DNA of 64,000 nucleotides from Bradyrhizobium sp. AZCC 1693 (GCF_036924745.1 NZ_JAZHSD010000001.1:6137001-6201000), one strand, 5' to 3'. Positions 44,592 through 53,103 are shown, counted from the first letter of the stretch. Numbers and translations: made by a program. Notes: a model not told the origin generated them from the letters alone.

Positions 44592-45227
44592 ATGCACCGG
44601 TTACTCGGTTCGCTCCTCCTCGCTGCCGTCATCGTGCTCGGCACGGCCACCGCCGAGGCGCATCCGCACGTCTGGATCACCGCCAGGAGCGAGGTGGTCT
44701 ACGCCCCCGACGGCTCGATCACAGGCGTCCGCCACGCCTGGACCTTTGACGAGATGTTCACGACCTACGCGCTGCAGGGTCTCGAGACCAAGACCAAAGG
44801 GGTTTACACCCGCGAAGAGCTGGCGCCGCTGGCGCAGACCAATGTCGAATCGCTGAAGGAGTTCAACTTCTTCACCTTCGCCAGGGCCGACGGCAAGAAG
44901 GAGAAGTTTTCAGATCCCGTCGATTACTTCCTCGAATACAGGGACAGCGAGCTGACGCTGCATTTCACGCTGCCGGTCAAAACGCCGTTCAAGGCGAAGC
45001 AGGCGGCACTTGAAGTGTTCGATCCTTCCTACTTCATCGATTTCAAGTTCGACGACAAGGATCCGATCAAGCTCAACGGTGCGCCCGCCGCCTGCCAGAT
45101 GCAGTTCCAGCGGCCGAATGACGGCACCGCCAACGCGCAACGCCTCAACGAGCAGAATTTCATGAACGGCGACAACTCCAACTACGGCGCGATGTTCGCC
45201 AATAAGATCACGGTGAATTGCCCGTGA
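44592..45227 (+). CDS. DUF1007 family periplasmic protein
   Basis: A 211-residue secreted protein with a signal peptide (MHRLLGSLLLAAVIVLGTAT, cleavage near AEAHPHV). The mature start HPHVWITARSEVVY is the DUF1007 hallmark, and YFIDFKFDDKDPI is also conserved. The HPHVW histidines may bind metal. It overlaps the NicO transporter gene at its end and the two families are often adjacent, so it probably serves as a periplasmic partner. The metal is not known. Confidence 0.88.
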   Translation: MHRLLGSLLLAAVIVLGTATAEAHPHVWITARSEVVYAPDGSITGVRHAWTFDEMFTTYALQGLETKTKGVYTREELAPLAQTNVESLKEFNFFTFARADGKKEKFSDPVDYFLEYRDSELTLHFTLPVKTPFKAKQAALEVFDPSYFIDFKFDDKDPIKLNGAPAACQMQFQRPNDGTANAQRLNEQNFMNGDNSNYGAMFANKITVNCP

Positions 45228-46348
45228 GGTTGTTGCCCGCAGGTCTCGCGCGAGGCATCGCAATCACGGCCGCAGCGTTCGCGGCCGTCATCGTTTTCGA
45301 TGCCAGCTTGCATGCGCTGATGGCGCAGAATCCGTTCGGCGGTCCGCGCCCGGCCGCCGAGCCGCAGGTCGGCGGCCTGATCGGATGGATCCTCGCCAAG
45401 CAATCCGAATTCTACCGCGAGATGTCGGCGACCATACGCGCGGCCAAGTCGGACGGCAGCGCGGTCTGGACGCTGCTTGGGATTTCCTTTGCCTACGGCA
45501 TCTTTCACGCCGCCGGCCCCGGCCACGGCAAGGCGGTGATCTCGTCCTATCTCGTCGCCAACGAGGAAACCGCGCGGCGCGGCATCGTGCTGTCGTTCGC
45601 CTCGGCGCTGCTGCAGGCGCTGGTGGCGGTGGCGCTGGTTGCGGTACTCGCCTGGCTGCTCAGTTCTACCGCCAAGACGATGTGCTCTGCGGAGAAGGTG
45701 ATCGAGATCGCCAGCTACGCCCTGATCGCAGCGTTCGGCGCCCGGCTGGTCTGGACCAAGGGCGGCGGTTTTATGCGGGCGTTGCAGGCGAAGCCGGCGC
45801 CTGCGATGGCGGCTGCGCATCATCACGATCACGATCATCATGATCACGGCCACGACCATGGCCATCACGATCATGGTCATCACCACGACGGTCACCATCC
45901 TCACCTTGACCATGCTCACGGCCATGACCATTCGCATGGTGATGGTCACGTTCACGATGAGCATTGCGGTCATTCCCATGGCCCGACGCCCGATCAACTC
46001 GCCGGTCCCGGCGGCTGGCAGCGCGGCCTGGGCGCGATCTTCGCCGTAGGTTTAAGGCCCTGTTCGGGCGCGATCCTGGTGCTGGTGTTTTCGCTGGCGC
46101 AGGGCCTGTTTCTGGCCGGCATCGCCGCAACCTTCGTGATGGGGCTCGGCACCGCGATCACGGTCGCGACCATCGCCGTGGTCGCCGTATCGGCAAAGGG
46201 CATTGCCCGCCGGCTCAGCGCCGGGCGCGAGGGCAGCGGCACGCTCATCATGCGCGGCATCGAATTCGGCGCCGCCGGCCTGGTGCTGCTGTTCGGCCTC
46301 GGCCTGTTGTTCGGCTATCTCGCCGCCGAACGCGCGACCTGCCTCTGA
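45224..46348 (+). CDS. NicO/RcnA-family metal transporter with long His-rich loop
   Basis: A 374-residue membrane protein, GTG start overlapping the DUF1007 stop. GISFAYGIFHAAGPGHGKAVISSYLVAN is the family signature (HxxxPGHGKA). Residues about 195-253 form a loop with more than 30 histidines alternating with aspartate and glycine, and GLRPCSGAILVLVFSL follows. The family moves nickel or cobalt, usually outward; the length of the loop would also suit zinc. No metalloregulator or NikR/RcnR box was recognised. Confidence 0.9.
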   Translation: MRLLPAGLARGIAITAAAFAAVIVFDASLHALMAQNPFGGPRPAAEPQVGGLIGWILAKQSEFYREMSATIRAAKSDGSAVWTLLGISFAYGIFHAAGPGHGKAVISSYLVANEETARRGIVLSFASALLQALVAVALVAVLAWLLSSTAKTMCSAEKVIEIASYALIAAFGARLVWTKGGGFMRALQAKPAPAMAAAHHHDHDHHDHGHDHGHHDHGHHHDGHHPHLDHAHGHDHSHGDGHVHDEHCGHSHGPTPDQLAGPGGWQRGLGAIFAVGLRPCSGAILVLVFSLAQGLFLAGIAATFVMGLGTAITVATIAVVAVSAKGIARRLSAGREGSGTLIMRGIEFGAAGLVLLFGLGLLFGYLAAERATCL

Positions 46349-46663
46349 CCGCCCGCCGCCGACCAAGTCGGTCCAGCAACTGTGTGCGAGGCCACTTCCG
46401 GGGGTACACTTATCGGAAATGCAGAAGCGCCTTCGCAATGTCTGCTATTGCGGATGAGCGAACCTCGTCCGACCGCCAGCTGAGAATGTCCGTTCATCAG
46501 GGGTAGAGCGGAAGTAGCCGTGGTCCGGTCAAACCGACGCGAATGACCCAAAGCGGACGTTAGTCGGACCGTGCGGCCGACTTGCCAAGAGCTTTTTGGA
46601 TAAATCGGACTTGGTCGCGCAAGCCGGTTTCGGTGTCTTCGCCATGCGGCAGCGGCGGAATAG
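46349..46663. other. Gap with degenerate repeat family M, copy M1
   Basis: Minus-strand reading of 46478-46562 gives GTCCGCTTTGGGTCATTCGC, then a diverged centre and CTTCCGCTCTACCCC. The same order of blocks occurs near 49152-49266 and 50230-50346. A short minus-strand frame beginning MAKTPKPACATKSDLS at 46645 runs into this repeat and stops; it may be the start of a lost gene but is not called. Nothing else is visible. Confidence 0.55.
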
Positions 46664-47137
46664 TCAGAGCCAGCGGCGAACCTCGGCCTTGTAGCGGCGG
46701 TAGTCGTCGCCGAACTTCGCTTCGAGATAGCGCTCCTCGCGGGCGATCACCTGCGTCTGGATTGCGATCAGCACCAACGGGAGCAAGGCGAAGGCGATCG
46801 GCCCGTCGAAGCCGATCGCAAGGCCGGCATAGATAAGCGCCATGCCGAGATACATGGGATTGCGGGTCCGCCGATAAGGACCGGTCGTTGCGATGAGGGT
46901 CGTTGGCTGCGACGGCGGAACGTTGGTGCCCAGCCGCCGGAACAGCCCCGCCGCCGCAAGCATCATCGCCGCGCCGGCAACGAACAGCAGCGCGCCCGTC
47001 GCGACCAGCAACCGCCAGTCGATGCCGAAAGAGCGCAGGGTGACGAACCGCTCCGCTGCCAGCCCCAACAGCAGCGCTCCCAGATAGACGAAGGGCGGAG
47101 GGAAGCGCACACCCGCGCTGTCCGGTTCGACGGCCAT
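46664..47137 (-). CDS. Isoprenylcysteine carboxyl methyltransferase-family membrane protein
   Basis: A 157-residue membrane protein. ATG 47137 has GGAG six bases ahead; ATGs at 47143 and 47149 are alternatives. Four hydrophobic segments precede the conserved end GPYRRTRNPMYLG and EERYLEAKFGDDYRRYKAEV, which binds S-adenosylmethionine in this fold (ICMT/PEMT type). Bacterial members methylate unknown lipids or small molecules. It ends a minus-strand pair with the flavoprotein at 47159-48169, separated by 21 bp. Confidence 0.85.
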   Translation of the reverse strand: MAVEPDSAGVRFPPPFVYLGALLLGLAAERFVTLRSFGIDWRLLVATGALLFVAGAAMMLAAAGLFRRLGTNVPPSQPTTLIATTGPYRRTRNPMYLGMALIYAGLAIGFDGPIAFALLPLVLIAIQTQVIAREERYLEAKFGDDYRRYKAEVRRWL

Positions 47138-47158
47138 GCTCATCTCCAATCGGTGCTC

Positions 47159-48169
47159 TCAAACCAGCATCGACTGCTGGGCGAAGATACCCGCCATCGC
47201 GCCTTGCCATGATGCCGTGGTGACCGAGGGCATGAGGGGGTTGGCGAGGTCGCCGGCGGCGTAGATGCCAGGCATGCTGGTTTGGCGGCGCTCGTCGACC
47301 TTGAGGGCGATGCCGAGGGGCGTATCCACCGTGGCAAGACCCAGTGATTCATGCAGGCTTGCGGACGGCTTGTTGCGCGGATGCGCGAACAGGATGTCGA
47401 CCGCGACATCGGGGCCGGTATCGAGCTTGACGGTGGCATTATGGGCCCCGTGATGGGCGATCCCGGTGATCCGGCCATCGACGACAGGTACGTTGCGGCT
47501 AGCCAGATCGGCCCGGATATCGGGCGGAATGTCGTGACCATCGGCGAAGAGCGTTAACCTGTCGGTCCAATCGTGGAACAGCCTGACCTGGTTTTGCGAC
47601 TGCGGGCCGGACCAGATGAGGCCCCAATGCTGGCCGGCGACTTCAAAGCCGTCGCAATAGGGGCAAGGCACGATAGACCCGCCCCAGCCTTCGGCAAAAC
47701 CCGGAACGTCAGGCATCTGGTCAACGATGCCATAGCTCAGGATTAGGCGGCACGCCCCAAGGCTTTCGCCATCGCCAGTGAGGACGGAGAATTTGTCGAT
47801 GGTGCCAGAGATGCTGTCGGCCCGGGCGTTGACCAGCCTGACCGTGGGATAACGCGCCAGTTGCTGCCGCGCCTCGGCCAGAATGTCCAACGGTGGCTTG
47901 TGATCGTGGCCGAGCAGACCATGCGAGTGGTCAGCGAAGCGGTTGCGCGGCAGGCCGGTATCGAGAACGGTGACCTTGCGGCGAGCGCGGCCGAGCTGCA
48001 GCGCGGCGGCGAGACCGGCAAAGCTGCCGCCAATGATGATAACGTCATTCATGGTGATGGGCTCCGTGTTATGGATGGAGGGGGATGGGCTGGGCTGAGC
48101 GGTGGCCTGGGCGCGGGGGATTCCAACGATGGAAAGCGCGGTAAGCTTCAGCAGGGTTCGTCGTTGCAT
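47159..48169 (-). CDS. Thioredoxin reductase-like flavoprotein with Tat-type leader
   Basis: A 336-residue protein from ATG 48169 behind AGGGGGA. The FAD fold begins at residue 40 with NDVIIIGGSFAGLAAALQLGRA, and the redox CPYC of TrxB is present (VPCPYCDGFEV). The end MPGIYAAGDLANPLMPS is normal for the family. The first 39 residues look like a twin-arginine signal (MQRRTLLKLTALSIVGIPRA) followed by a Ser/Pro linker. That is unexpected, since such reductases are cytoplasmic. An internal ATG at 48052 would give the leaderless form. Divergent from the TetR regulator at 48434. Confidence 0.82.
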   Translation of the reverse strand: MQRRTLLKLTALSIVGIPRAQATAQPSPSPSIHNTEPITMNDVIIIGGSFAGLAAALQLGRARRKVTVLDTGLPRNRFADHSHGLLGHDHKPPLDILAEARQQLARYPTVRLVNARADSISGTIDKFSVLTGDGESLGACRLILSYGIVDQMPDVPGFAEGWGGSIVPCPYCDGFEVAGQHWGLIWSGPQSQNQVRLFHDWTDRLTLFADGHDIPPDIRADLASRNVPVVDGRITGIAHHGAHNATVKLDTGPDVAVDILFAHPRNKPSASLHESLGLATVDTPLGIALKVDERRQTSMPGIYAAGDLANPLMPSVTTASWQGAMAGIFAQQSMLV

Positions 48170-48376
48170 GGGGTCCCCCTTGTGTTTTAGTCGGCGCAAT
48201 ATCGTCAGATGATACGCGCTTGAGACGGGCAGCGAGCAGGGCTTCGGCATCGCCAACTAAGTCGCCCTTCACGGTGTTGACCGGCCGGACGATGCCGCAT
48301 TCGATATCGCCGGGCGGCCTGGGGAAACTTGATCTGGAGGACAAGTTGAAAACTACCCATTGGCTTGCACATTTCA

Positions 48377-48392
48377 GATACTACATGGTATC
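48377..48392. promoter_or_regulatory. Candidate TetR operator, site 1
   Basis: GATAC-TACATG-GTATC is a perfect inverted repeat in the divergent gap between the flavoprotein gene and the TetR gene, 42 bases before the regulator's GTG. A similar palindrome lies just after the regulator gene. Confidence 0.5.
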
Positions 48393-48433
48393 GTAATGCA
48401 AGAATTAGAATACTGTCAAGTACTGGAATTGTC

Positions 48434-49084
48434 GTGACCGAAAACAGCCAGGGCCGGCGCGGCCGGCCCGCCAACGAGGCGCTTGGCCAAACGATCGTCG
48501 ACGCCGCGCGCGAACTCTTTGTGGAGTTGGGTTTTCAAGCGACGACATTGGACAAGGTCGCCCAGCGGGCGAAGATATCCAAGCTCAGCATCTATCGGCA
48601 CTTCGAGAACAAGGAGTCGCTGTTCAGCGCGGCCATGGCGGCCGGCTGCCATCAGTTGTTTGCACCACAAGCCCTTCTTGAGGGCGTCGACGGTTCGGTC
48701 GAAGACCAGCTCATGGCGGTGGGATCATTACTGCTTCGCACGTTGTTGAGATCAGACGTCCGCAGTGTCGAAGCCATGGTCATGGCCGACAAGACGAGTC
48801 AAAACTCGTTAAGCAAGCTCCATTTCGAAGCCGGCCCCGCCCATGTCATCGCCCAAATCGAGGCCCTGTTGTGTCAGTTGCACGCGAAGGCGGTTCTGAA
48901 CGTGCCCGATCCTCTCCGGTCCGCCCGCTTGTTTGCCGCGCTTTTCAAAGGATCCGATCTCCTGATGATCGCACGCTTCGATCAGGCGAAAGGAGAGGAC
49001 GACAACGAAATCGAATCCTATTGCCGGTCGGCCGTCGCCATGTTCATCGCCGCGCACCGTGGCAACGACCACGCGGACGGATAG
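48434..49084 (+). CDS. TetR-family transcriptional regulator
   Basis: A 216-residue repressor starting at GTG 48434 (VTENSQGRRGRPANEALGQT). The helix-turn-helix reads FQATTLDKVAQRAKISKLSIYRHFENKESLFSA, about residues 30-62. The ligand-binding C-terminal domain is not assignable. It is divergent from the Tat-leader flavoprotein and methyltransferase pair and probably controls it. Similar GATAC/GTATC palindromes occur before and after the gene. Confidence 0.9.
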   Translation: MTENSQGRRGRPANEALGQTIVDAARELFVELGFQATTLDKVAQRAKISKLSIYRHFENKESLFSAAMAAGCHQLFAPQALLEGVDGSVEDQLMAVGSLLLRTLLRSDVRSVEAMVMADKTSQNSLSKLHFEAGPAHVIAQIEALLCQLHAKAVLNVPDPLRSARLFAALFKGSDLLMIARFDQAKGEDDNEIESYCRSAVAMFIAAHRGNDHADG

Positions 49085-49095
49085 CCTAGCGGTGA

Positions 49096-49112
49096 GAATA
49101 CCCATGGTATTC
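49096..49112. promoter_or_regulatory. Candidate TetR operator, site 2
   Basis: GAATAC-CCATG-GTATTC, an inverted repeat of 6-base arms, lies 12 bases past the TetR stop. The half-sites ATAC/GTAT match site 1, but the spacer is 5 rather than 6 bases. Confidence 0.4.
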
Positions 49113-49151
49113 GATGCGCCAGAAAGCGGCCTGGATCGGTAAGCCCAGTCT

Positions 49152-49266
49152 GGTCTGGAATTGTGCACCTTTGAGACATGGTGCCGCGCCCTGTGATTGT
49201 CTGCTTGCTGATGAAGACCGGAAGTAATCGGCGCTTAATTCAGAATGACGCGATTGACCCAAACAA
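49152..49266. repeat. Degenerate dispersed repeat family M, copy M2
   Basis: TTGTGCACCTTTGAGACAT opens the copy. GTCTGCTTGCTGATGAAGAC, GGAAGTAATCGGCG and ATGACGCGATTGACCC follow in the same order as copy M3 at 50230-50346. It sits in the 320-bp gap between the TetR gene and the cupin gene. Nothing else is visible in that gap after the palindrome at 49096. Confidence 0.65.
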
Positions 49267-49404
49267 GACTCTCGGCGCCGCCTTCTCGCATCCTTCAGAG
49301 CAGCCGTGTGCTCCGCGGAATGTCGAGCGCCGGTGGTTGCCGCGCGGCTGGCGCCTCGTCGAGTACACCATCCGCACCTGCAATCTCTTACGAAGAAACG
49401 AGCC

Positions 49405-49812
49405 TTAAGCCTTCAGGTCCGTGATCCTCATAATTGCGACCACGTTCCCATCATTGAACGCCTGCTCTTTTGTGTCCTTGTTGCAGGTCCAGACAAAGTT
49501 CTTCTTGGCCGTAAAGGTCTTTCCCTCCTGCTCAAGCCGAAGCTCGCCCTCGGGGATATGGCAGATCATGGCATTCATCATCGGGGGACCCATAGTCTTC
49601 GATCCCGGCTGCATAATGACATCGCGCATTGAGACAGTCTTAAAACCGGGGATGATGGATGGTGTCTCGCCATCGTAAGCGCGCACCACGACACCGGGCC
49701 ACGGCGTCGTATCCTTGTAGCCCGTGGTCTGAGCGGCGGCTGGCTTTATCATGGCCGCCGAAGCCGCTGCCAACCCGATTCCCAATGCTGACCTTCGATC
49801 GATCTTGTTCAT
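49405..49812 (-). CDS. Secreted cupin-fold protein with Tat-type signal
   Basis: A 135-residue protein with ATG 49812 behind AGGAGA. The signal DRRSALGIGLAAASAAMIKP is twin-arginine-like, with cleavage near AAAQT. The mature part has a cupin-like beta pattern (SMRDVIMQPGSKTMGPPMMN and ICHIPEGELRLEQEGKTF), but metal-binding histidines are few. Function unknown. Upstream lies the 690-bp region before the IS element. Confidence 0.72.
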   Translation of the reverse strand: MNKIDRRSALGIGLAAASAAMIKPAAAQTTGYKDTTPWPGVVVRAYDGETPSIIPGFKTVSMRDVIMQPGSKTMGPPMMNAMICHIPEGELRLEQEGKTFTAKKNFVWTCNKDTKEQAFNDGNVVAIMRITDLKA

Positions 49813-50491
49813 CGCTTTCTCCTGAGGTTACAGCAACGAGCCGCCGCAGAAGCGGCGCGCGCATTTCGTGGAATGTGAATGGTCGTGCGAACCGAAAAAA
49901 GCGTCGGTCTCTTAAGAGAGCGTGCCTGCCGATGGCATCAGTACTGCTCGTTCGCCCCGGACGGCGATTTCGGCTGTCCCGTTTCAAGGGCAACTAGATT
50001 ATACGCGACCTGACGCGCCTGAGAAACAGCATCCAAAATGCACAATGTCTCAAACTGGTTAGAGCCAGAGACTGAAGACCGGACCCGGCGTCGGCAGCTT
50101 CACTCCGGCCAACGGATATAGCAAGTCAGCGTGACTGACCGGCCCCGCGGCTCCGGTCGGCGGTAGGTACGCTGCCAGGACCCGACTGACGTCCCGTCCG
50201 GAGGCGATGACTATAGCTTCCAGGATGTCCGGAGTTGTGCACCTTTGAGACATAGCGACCGGCCCTGACGATGTCCGTTTCCAAGGGAAGACCGCAAGTA
50301 GTCGGCCGACGACCAAAATGACGCGAATGGCCCAACGCGGACATCGATAGCCGCAAAACGAGCCTGTGAGTCCCCTTTTAGTCTGCTTGTTTGACAGCGT
50401 ATGATGCCTTGGGCCTGAGTCTCGGAGGCACAAACGAGGTCTCAGCACTGACTGCGGCCGAAAGCGACTTTGACAAGTCTGGGGAGAGCAA
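49813..50491. other. Gap before the insertion sequence with no clear gene
   Basis: This stretch contains the promoter side of the cupin gene, repeat copy M3 (50230-50346) and, at its right end, the original leader of the beta-propeller gene. A ribosome-binding site GGGGAGAG at 50481-50488 lies next to the left target duplication. A minus-strand frame at 50059-50255 begins inside the repeat and resembles nothing I know. Confidence 0.55.
50230..50346. repeat. Degenerate dispersed repeat family M, copy M3
   Basis: GTTGTGCACCTTTGAGACAT opens the copy, and GATGTCCGTTTCCAAGGGAA, GACCGCAAGTAGTCGGC and ATGACGCGAATGGCCCAACG follow, ending GCGGACATC. Comparable blocks in the same order form M2; M1 has the inner part only. 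Confidence 0.65.
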
Positions 50492-50499
50492 AAATGAAA
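50492..50499. repeat. Left target-site duplication of the IS256-family element
   Basis: AAATGAAA, identical to 51935-51942. It contains the original ATG (50494) of the interrupted gene. GGGGAGAG lies 5 bases before that ATG. Confidence 0.88.
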
Positions 50500-51934
50500 G
50501 GTGCCGTAGCGGGAGTGGTTGGAAAATGAAGGCGGCGTAATCTCCAGCTTGGACCAACAAGCGATTCCGGCGTTTCAGCGCCGGTGGAGATCACGCCATG
50601 ACGAAGATTATCACGACGCCTTGCCTGCCGCAGTCCGAAATCGAGACGACTGAGCAGCTTTTCGACAACTGGTTCGACCCGATCGAAGCTGGCCTTCGCG
50701 AGCGAACCCGGGAATTCCTGCAAGCGATGTTCGAAGCTGAGCTCGACGAGGTGCTGGCGCGCTCGCGCTACGCCCGACGGGCGAGGCCGGCGAGCGGCGA
50801 TTCGGGGGCGACGCCCGCCGCCACTGGTCACCGCCACGGGCATCGGCCGCGCTCGCTGCTGGGCACATTCGGGAAAGTGGAGATCGCAGTGCCGCGCGCC
50901 CGCTTGAATACGTCCGATGGCAAGACGACCGAGTGGAAAAGCGGCGCACTGCGGGCCTACCAACGCCGCACGCTGGCCGCCGACGCGCTGATCGCCGGCT
51001 GCTACCTGGCGGGCACCAACACGCGCCGTGTGCGCCGCGCGCTCTCTGCCCTGTTCGGCGGCGCGGTTGGCAAGGACACGGTGAGCCGGGTGTGGCGCAA
51101 AGTGAAGAGCGACTGGGATGCGTGGAATGGCCGCTCACTGGCCGAGGAGCCGATCGTGCGGTTGATCCTCGACGGCACCGTGGTGCGGGTGCGGCTCGAC
51201 CGCAAGGCCACATCGATCTCGCTGCTGGTTGTCATCGGCGTGCGCGCGGACGGCCAGAAAATCTTGCTCGCAGTCAAGGCCATGGGCAGCGAGAGCACCG
51301 AAGCCTGGCGGGCGGTGCTCGACGATCTCATCCGGCGCGGCCTGCGGCGGCCCGAGTTCCTCATCGTGGACGGCGCGCCCGGGCTCGATAGCGCGATCGC
51401 CGCTGTGTGGGACGGCGTACCGGTGCAGCGCTGCACGGTTCACAAGCACCGCAACCTCTTGGCGCATGCGCCCGAGCGCCTGCACGAGGAGATCACCGCC
51501 GACTACAACGACATGATCTATGCGGCGACGCGCGAGGAGATCGAGGCGCGCCGCAAGGCCTTCATCCGCAAATGGCGGCTCAAGCATCGAGCAGTGGCCG
51601 ACAGCCTGCAGGAAGCTGGCGGCCGGCTCTTCACCTTCACCCGGTTGCCGCCAAGTCAGTGGAAGAGCGCGCGTACCACCAATGCCATCGAGCGGCTGCA
51701 CGAGGAGTTCAAGCGGCGGATCAAGACGCAGACCGTGCTGCCATCGGCTGACACGGCAGCGATGTTGTTCTGGGCGCTGCTCGCCTCCGGTCAGATCAAC
51801 ATGCGCAAAGTCGACGGCTGGAAAACGCTCGCCACAAAACCTATCGATCAGCCGATTGACCTCGCCGCATGATCAGATAGCTTCACGTCGCTGGAGATCG
51901 CGCCACGAATCCCAACCACATTCCGGGCGGCACC
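50500..51934 (+). mobile_element. IS256-family insertion sequence, complete, 1,435 bp
   Basis: The ends are imperfect inverted repeats of about 50 bases: GGTGCCG outermost, GTGGTTGG 15 bases in, and ATCTCCAGC further in, each present as its inverse on the right (GCTGGAGAT, CCAACCAC, CGGCACC). An exact 8-bp duplication AAATGAAA flanks the element, as is usual for this family. One intact transposase fills the centre, so the insertion looks recent and possibly active. It lies inside the translation start of the gene at 51937. Confidence 0.92.
50598..51872 (+). CDS. IS256-family transposase
   Basis: A 424-residue DDE transposase (mutator-type) without visible damage. The catalytic residues fit D192 (LILDGTVVRV), D258 (LIVDGAPGL) and E365 (NAIERLHEEFKRR). 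RCTVHKHRNLL, with its conserved cysteine and histidine, lies shortly after the second aspartate. The start ATG at 50598 comes 98 bases after the left end of the element. It catalyses cut/copy transposition of the element. Confidence 0.96.
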   Translation: MTKIITTPCLPQSEIETTEQLFDNWFDPIEAGLRERTREFLQAMFEAELDEVLARSRYARRARPASGDSGATPAATGHRHGHRPRSLLGTFGKVEIAVPRARLNTSDGKTTEWKSGALRAYQRRTLAADALIAGCYLAGTNTRRVRRALSALFGGAVGKDTVSRVWRKVKSDWDAWNGRSLAEEPIVRLILDGTVVRVRLDRKATSISLLVVIGVRADGQKILLAVKAMGSESTEAWRAVLDDLIRRGLRRPEFLIVDGAPGLDSAIAAVWDGVPVQRCTVHKHRNLLAHAPERLHEEITADYNDMIYAATREEIEARRKAFIRKWRLKHRAVADSLQEAGGRLFTFTRLPPSQWKSARTTNAIERLHEEFKRRIKTQTVLPSADTAAMLFWALLASGQINMRKVDGWKTLATKPIDQPIDLAA

Positions 51935-51942
51935 AAATGAAA
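51935..51942. repeat. Right target-site duplication of the IS256-family element
   Basis: AAATGAAA immediately after the right end, identical to 50492-50499. It supplies the ATG (51937) of the beta-propeller gene, which no longer has its own ribosome-binding site upstream. Confidence 0.88.
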
Positions 51943-53103
51943 ACGCCAAGAAGTGTAGCGATGAGCGTCGCGCTCGCGCTGCTGTTTGCAATCGGAGTGA
52001 CCTCGATGTCCGTGGCCAAGACGTTCGTCTACGTCTCGAACGCACAGGACGGCAATATCGACGCCTACATCATGGACACGAGCACCGGCACGCTGACACC
52101 GATCGGCAAGGCCGAGGCCGCCAAACTGGTCATGCCGATGACGGTGAGCCCGAGCAAAAAGTACCTCTATGCCGTCATACGCTCGCAGCCAACACGCGTA
52201 TTGACCTACGCCATCGATCCCGCGACCGGCGCGCTCACGCAAAAGGCGACGGCGCCGCTCCCCGACAGCATGCCCTATGTATCGACCGATCATACCGGGC
52301 GTTACCTGTTCACCGCCTCCTATGGCGGCGACAAGCTTGCTGTAAGCCCGATCGGCGAAAATGGGCTGGCGGAGGCGGAAGCTACTCAGGTCATCGCCAC
52401 CGGCCGCAATGCGCATGCGATCCTGCCCGACCGCAGCAACAAATTCGTCTATGCGACCACACTGGGCGCCAATCAAGTGCTGCAGTTCGTCTTCGATAGC
52501 AAGACCGGCAAGCTCACGGCCAACGAGCCGGCGGCGGTCAGCCCGGAAGCAGGTCACGGCCCGCGCCACATGGCGTTCTCGCCGGACAACAAGAACCTCT
52601 ACGTGCTAAACGAGCTCTCGGGACACGTCACGCAATATGCGGTCGATGCCGGCAAGGGAACGCTCTCTCTCGTAGAGAGCATCAGCTCGGTGCCGGCGGA
52701 GGCCGGCCTCGTTTGGGGCGCGCCGCAGGCGCCGGCCGGCGCCGCACCGGCGCCCGCGGCAGCTGCACCGAAGGACGACAAGCCGAAAATCTGGGCGGCT
52801 GACATTCAGATCACGCCCAATGGCAAATTCCTGTATTCGACCGAGCGCACCAGCAACAAGATCGCCCTGTTCACGGTGACGGCTGAAACGGGCAAGCTTG
52901 GCTACGTCACCAATTTCGCGACGGAGGCGCAGCCGCGCGGCATCAAGATCGATCCGAGCGGCCAGTATCTCGTCGCTTCGGGTGAAAAGTCGGACCGCCT
53001 GTCGGTGTACAAGATCGATCAGAGCACCGGGAAGCTGGCCGAGCCCAGTCGCTACCCAGTCGGCAACGGCGCGAATTGGGTGGAGATTGTCGACGTCCAG
53101 TGA
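51937..53103 (+). CDS. Secreted beta-propeller protein, lactonase family (YncE/YbhE-like), start region interrupted by IS
   Basis: A 388-residue protein with a signal peptide (MKTPRSVAMSVALALLFAIG, cleavage near MSVAKT). Repeated blades are visible (TFVYVSNAQDGNIDAYIMD and GPRHMAFSPDNKNLYVLNE), as in the 6-phosphogluconolactonase-like family. A 25-residue Ala/Pro linker lies near residues 265-290. The reading frame is intact, but its leader is IS DNA: the Shine-Dalgarno now sits 1.4 kb upstream. Expression is likely reduced unless the IS supplies signals or a later ATG at 51961 is used. Confidence 0.82.
   Translation: MKTPRSVAMSVALALLFAIGVTSMSVAKTFVYVSNAQDGNIDAYIMDTSTGTLTPIGKAEAAKLVMPMTVSPSKKYLYAVIRSQPTRVLTYAIDPATGALTQKATAPLPDSMPYVSTDHTGRYLFTASYGGDKLAVSPIGENGLAEAEATQVIATGRNAHAILPDRSNKFVYATTLGANQVLQFVFDSKTGKLTANEPAAVSPEAGHGPRHMAFSPDNKNLYVLNELSGHVTQYAVDAGKGTLSLVESISSVPAEAGLVWGAPQAPAGAAPAPAAAAPKDDKPKIWAADIQITPNGKFLYSTERTSNKIALFTVTAETGKLGYVTNFATEAQPRGIKIDPSGQYLVASGEKSDRLSVYKIDQSTGKLAEPSRYPVGNGANWVEIVDVQ

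Noticed and set aside
50059..50255. Minus-strand frame before the insertion sequence
   Set aside because: It begins inside dispersed repeat M3 and has no family resemblance or ribosome-binding site.
51520..51936. Long open frame running from inside the transposase into the beta-propeller gene, suggesting a fusion protein
   Set aside because: The upstream part is an alternative frame of the transposase. The real protein starts at the duplicated target site with its own signal peptide.
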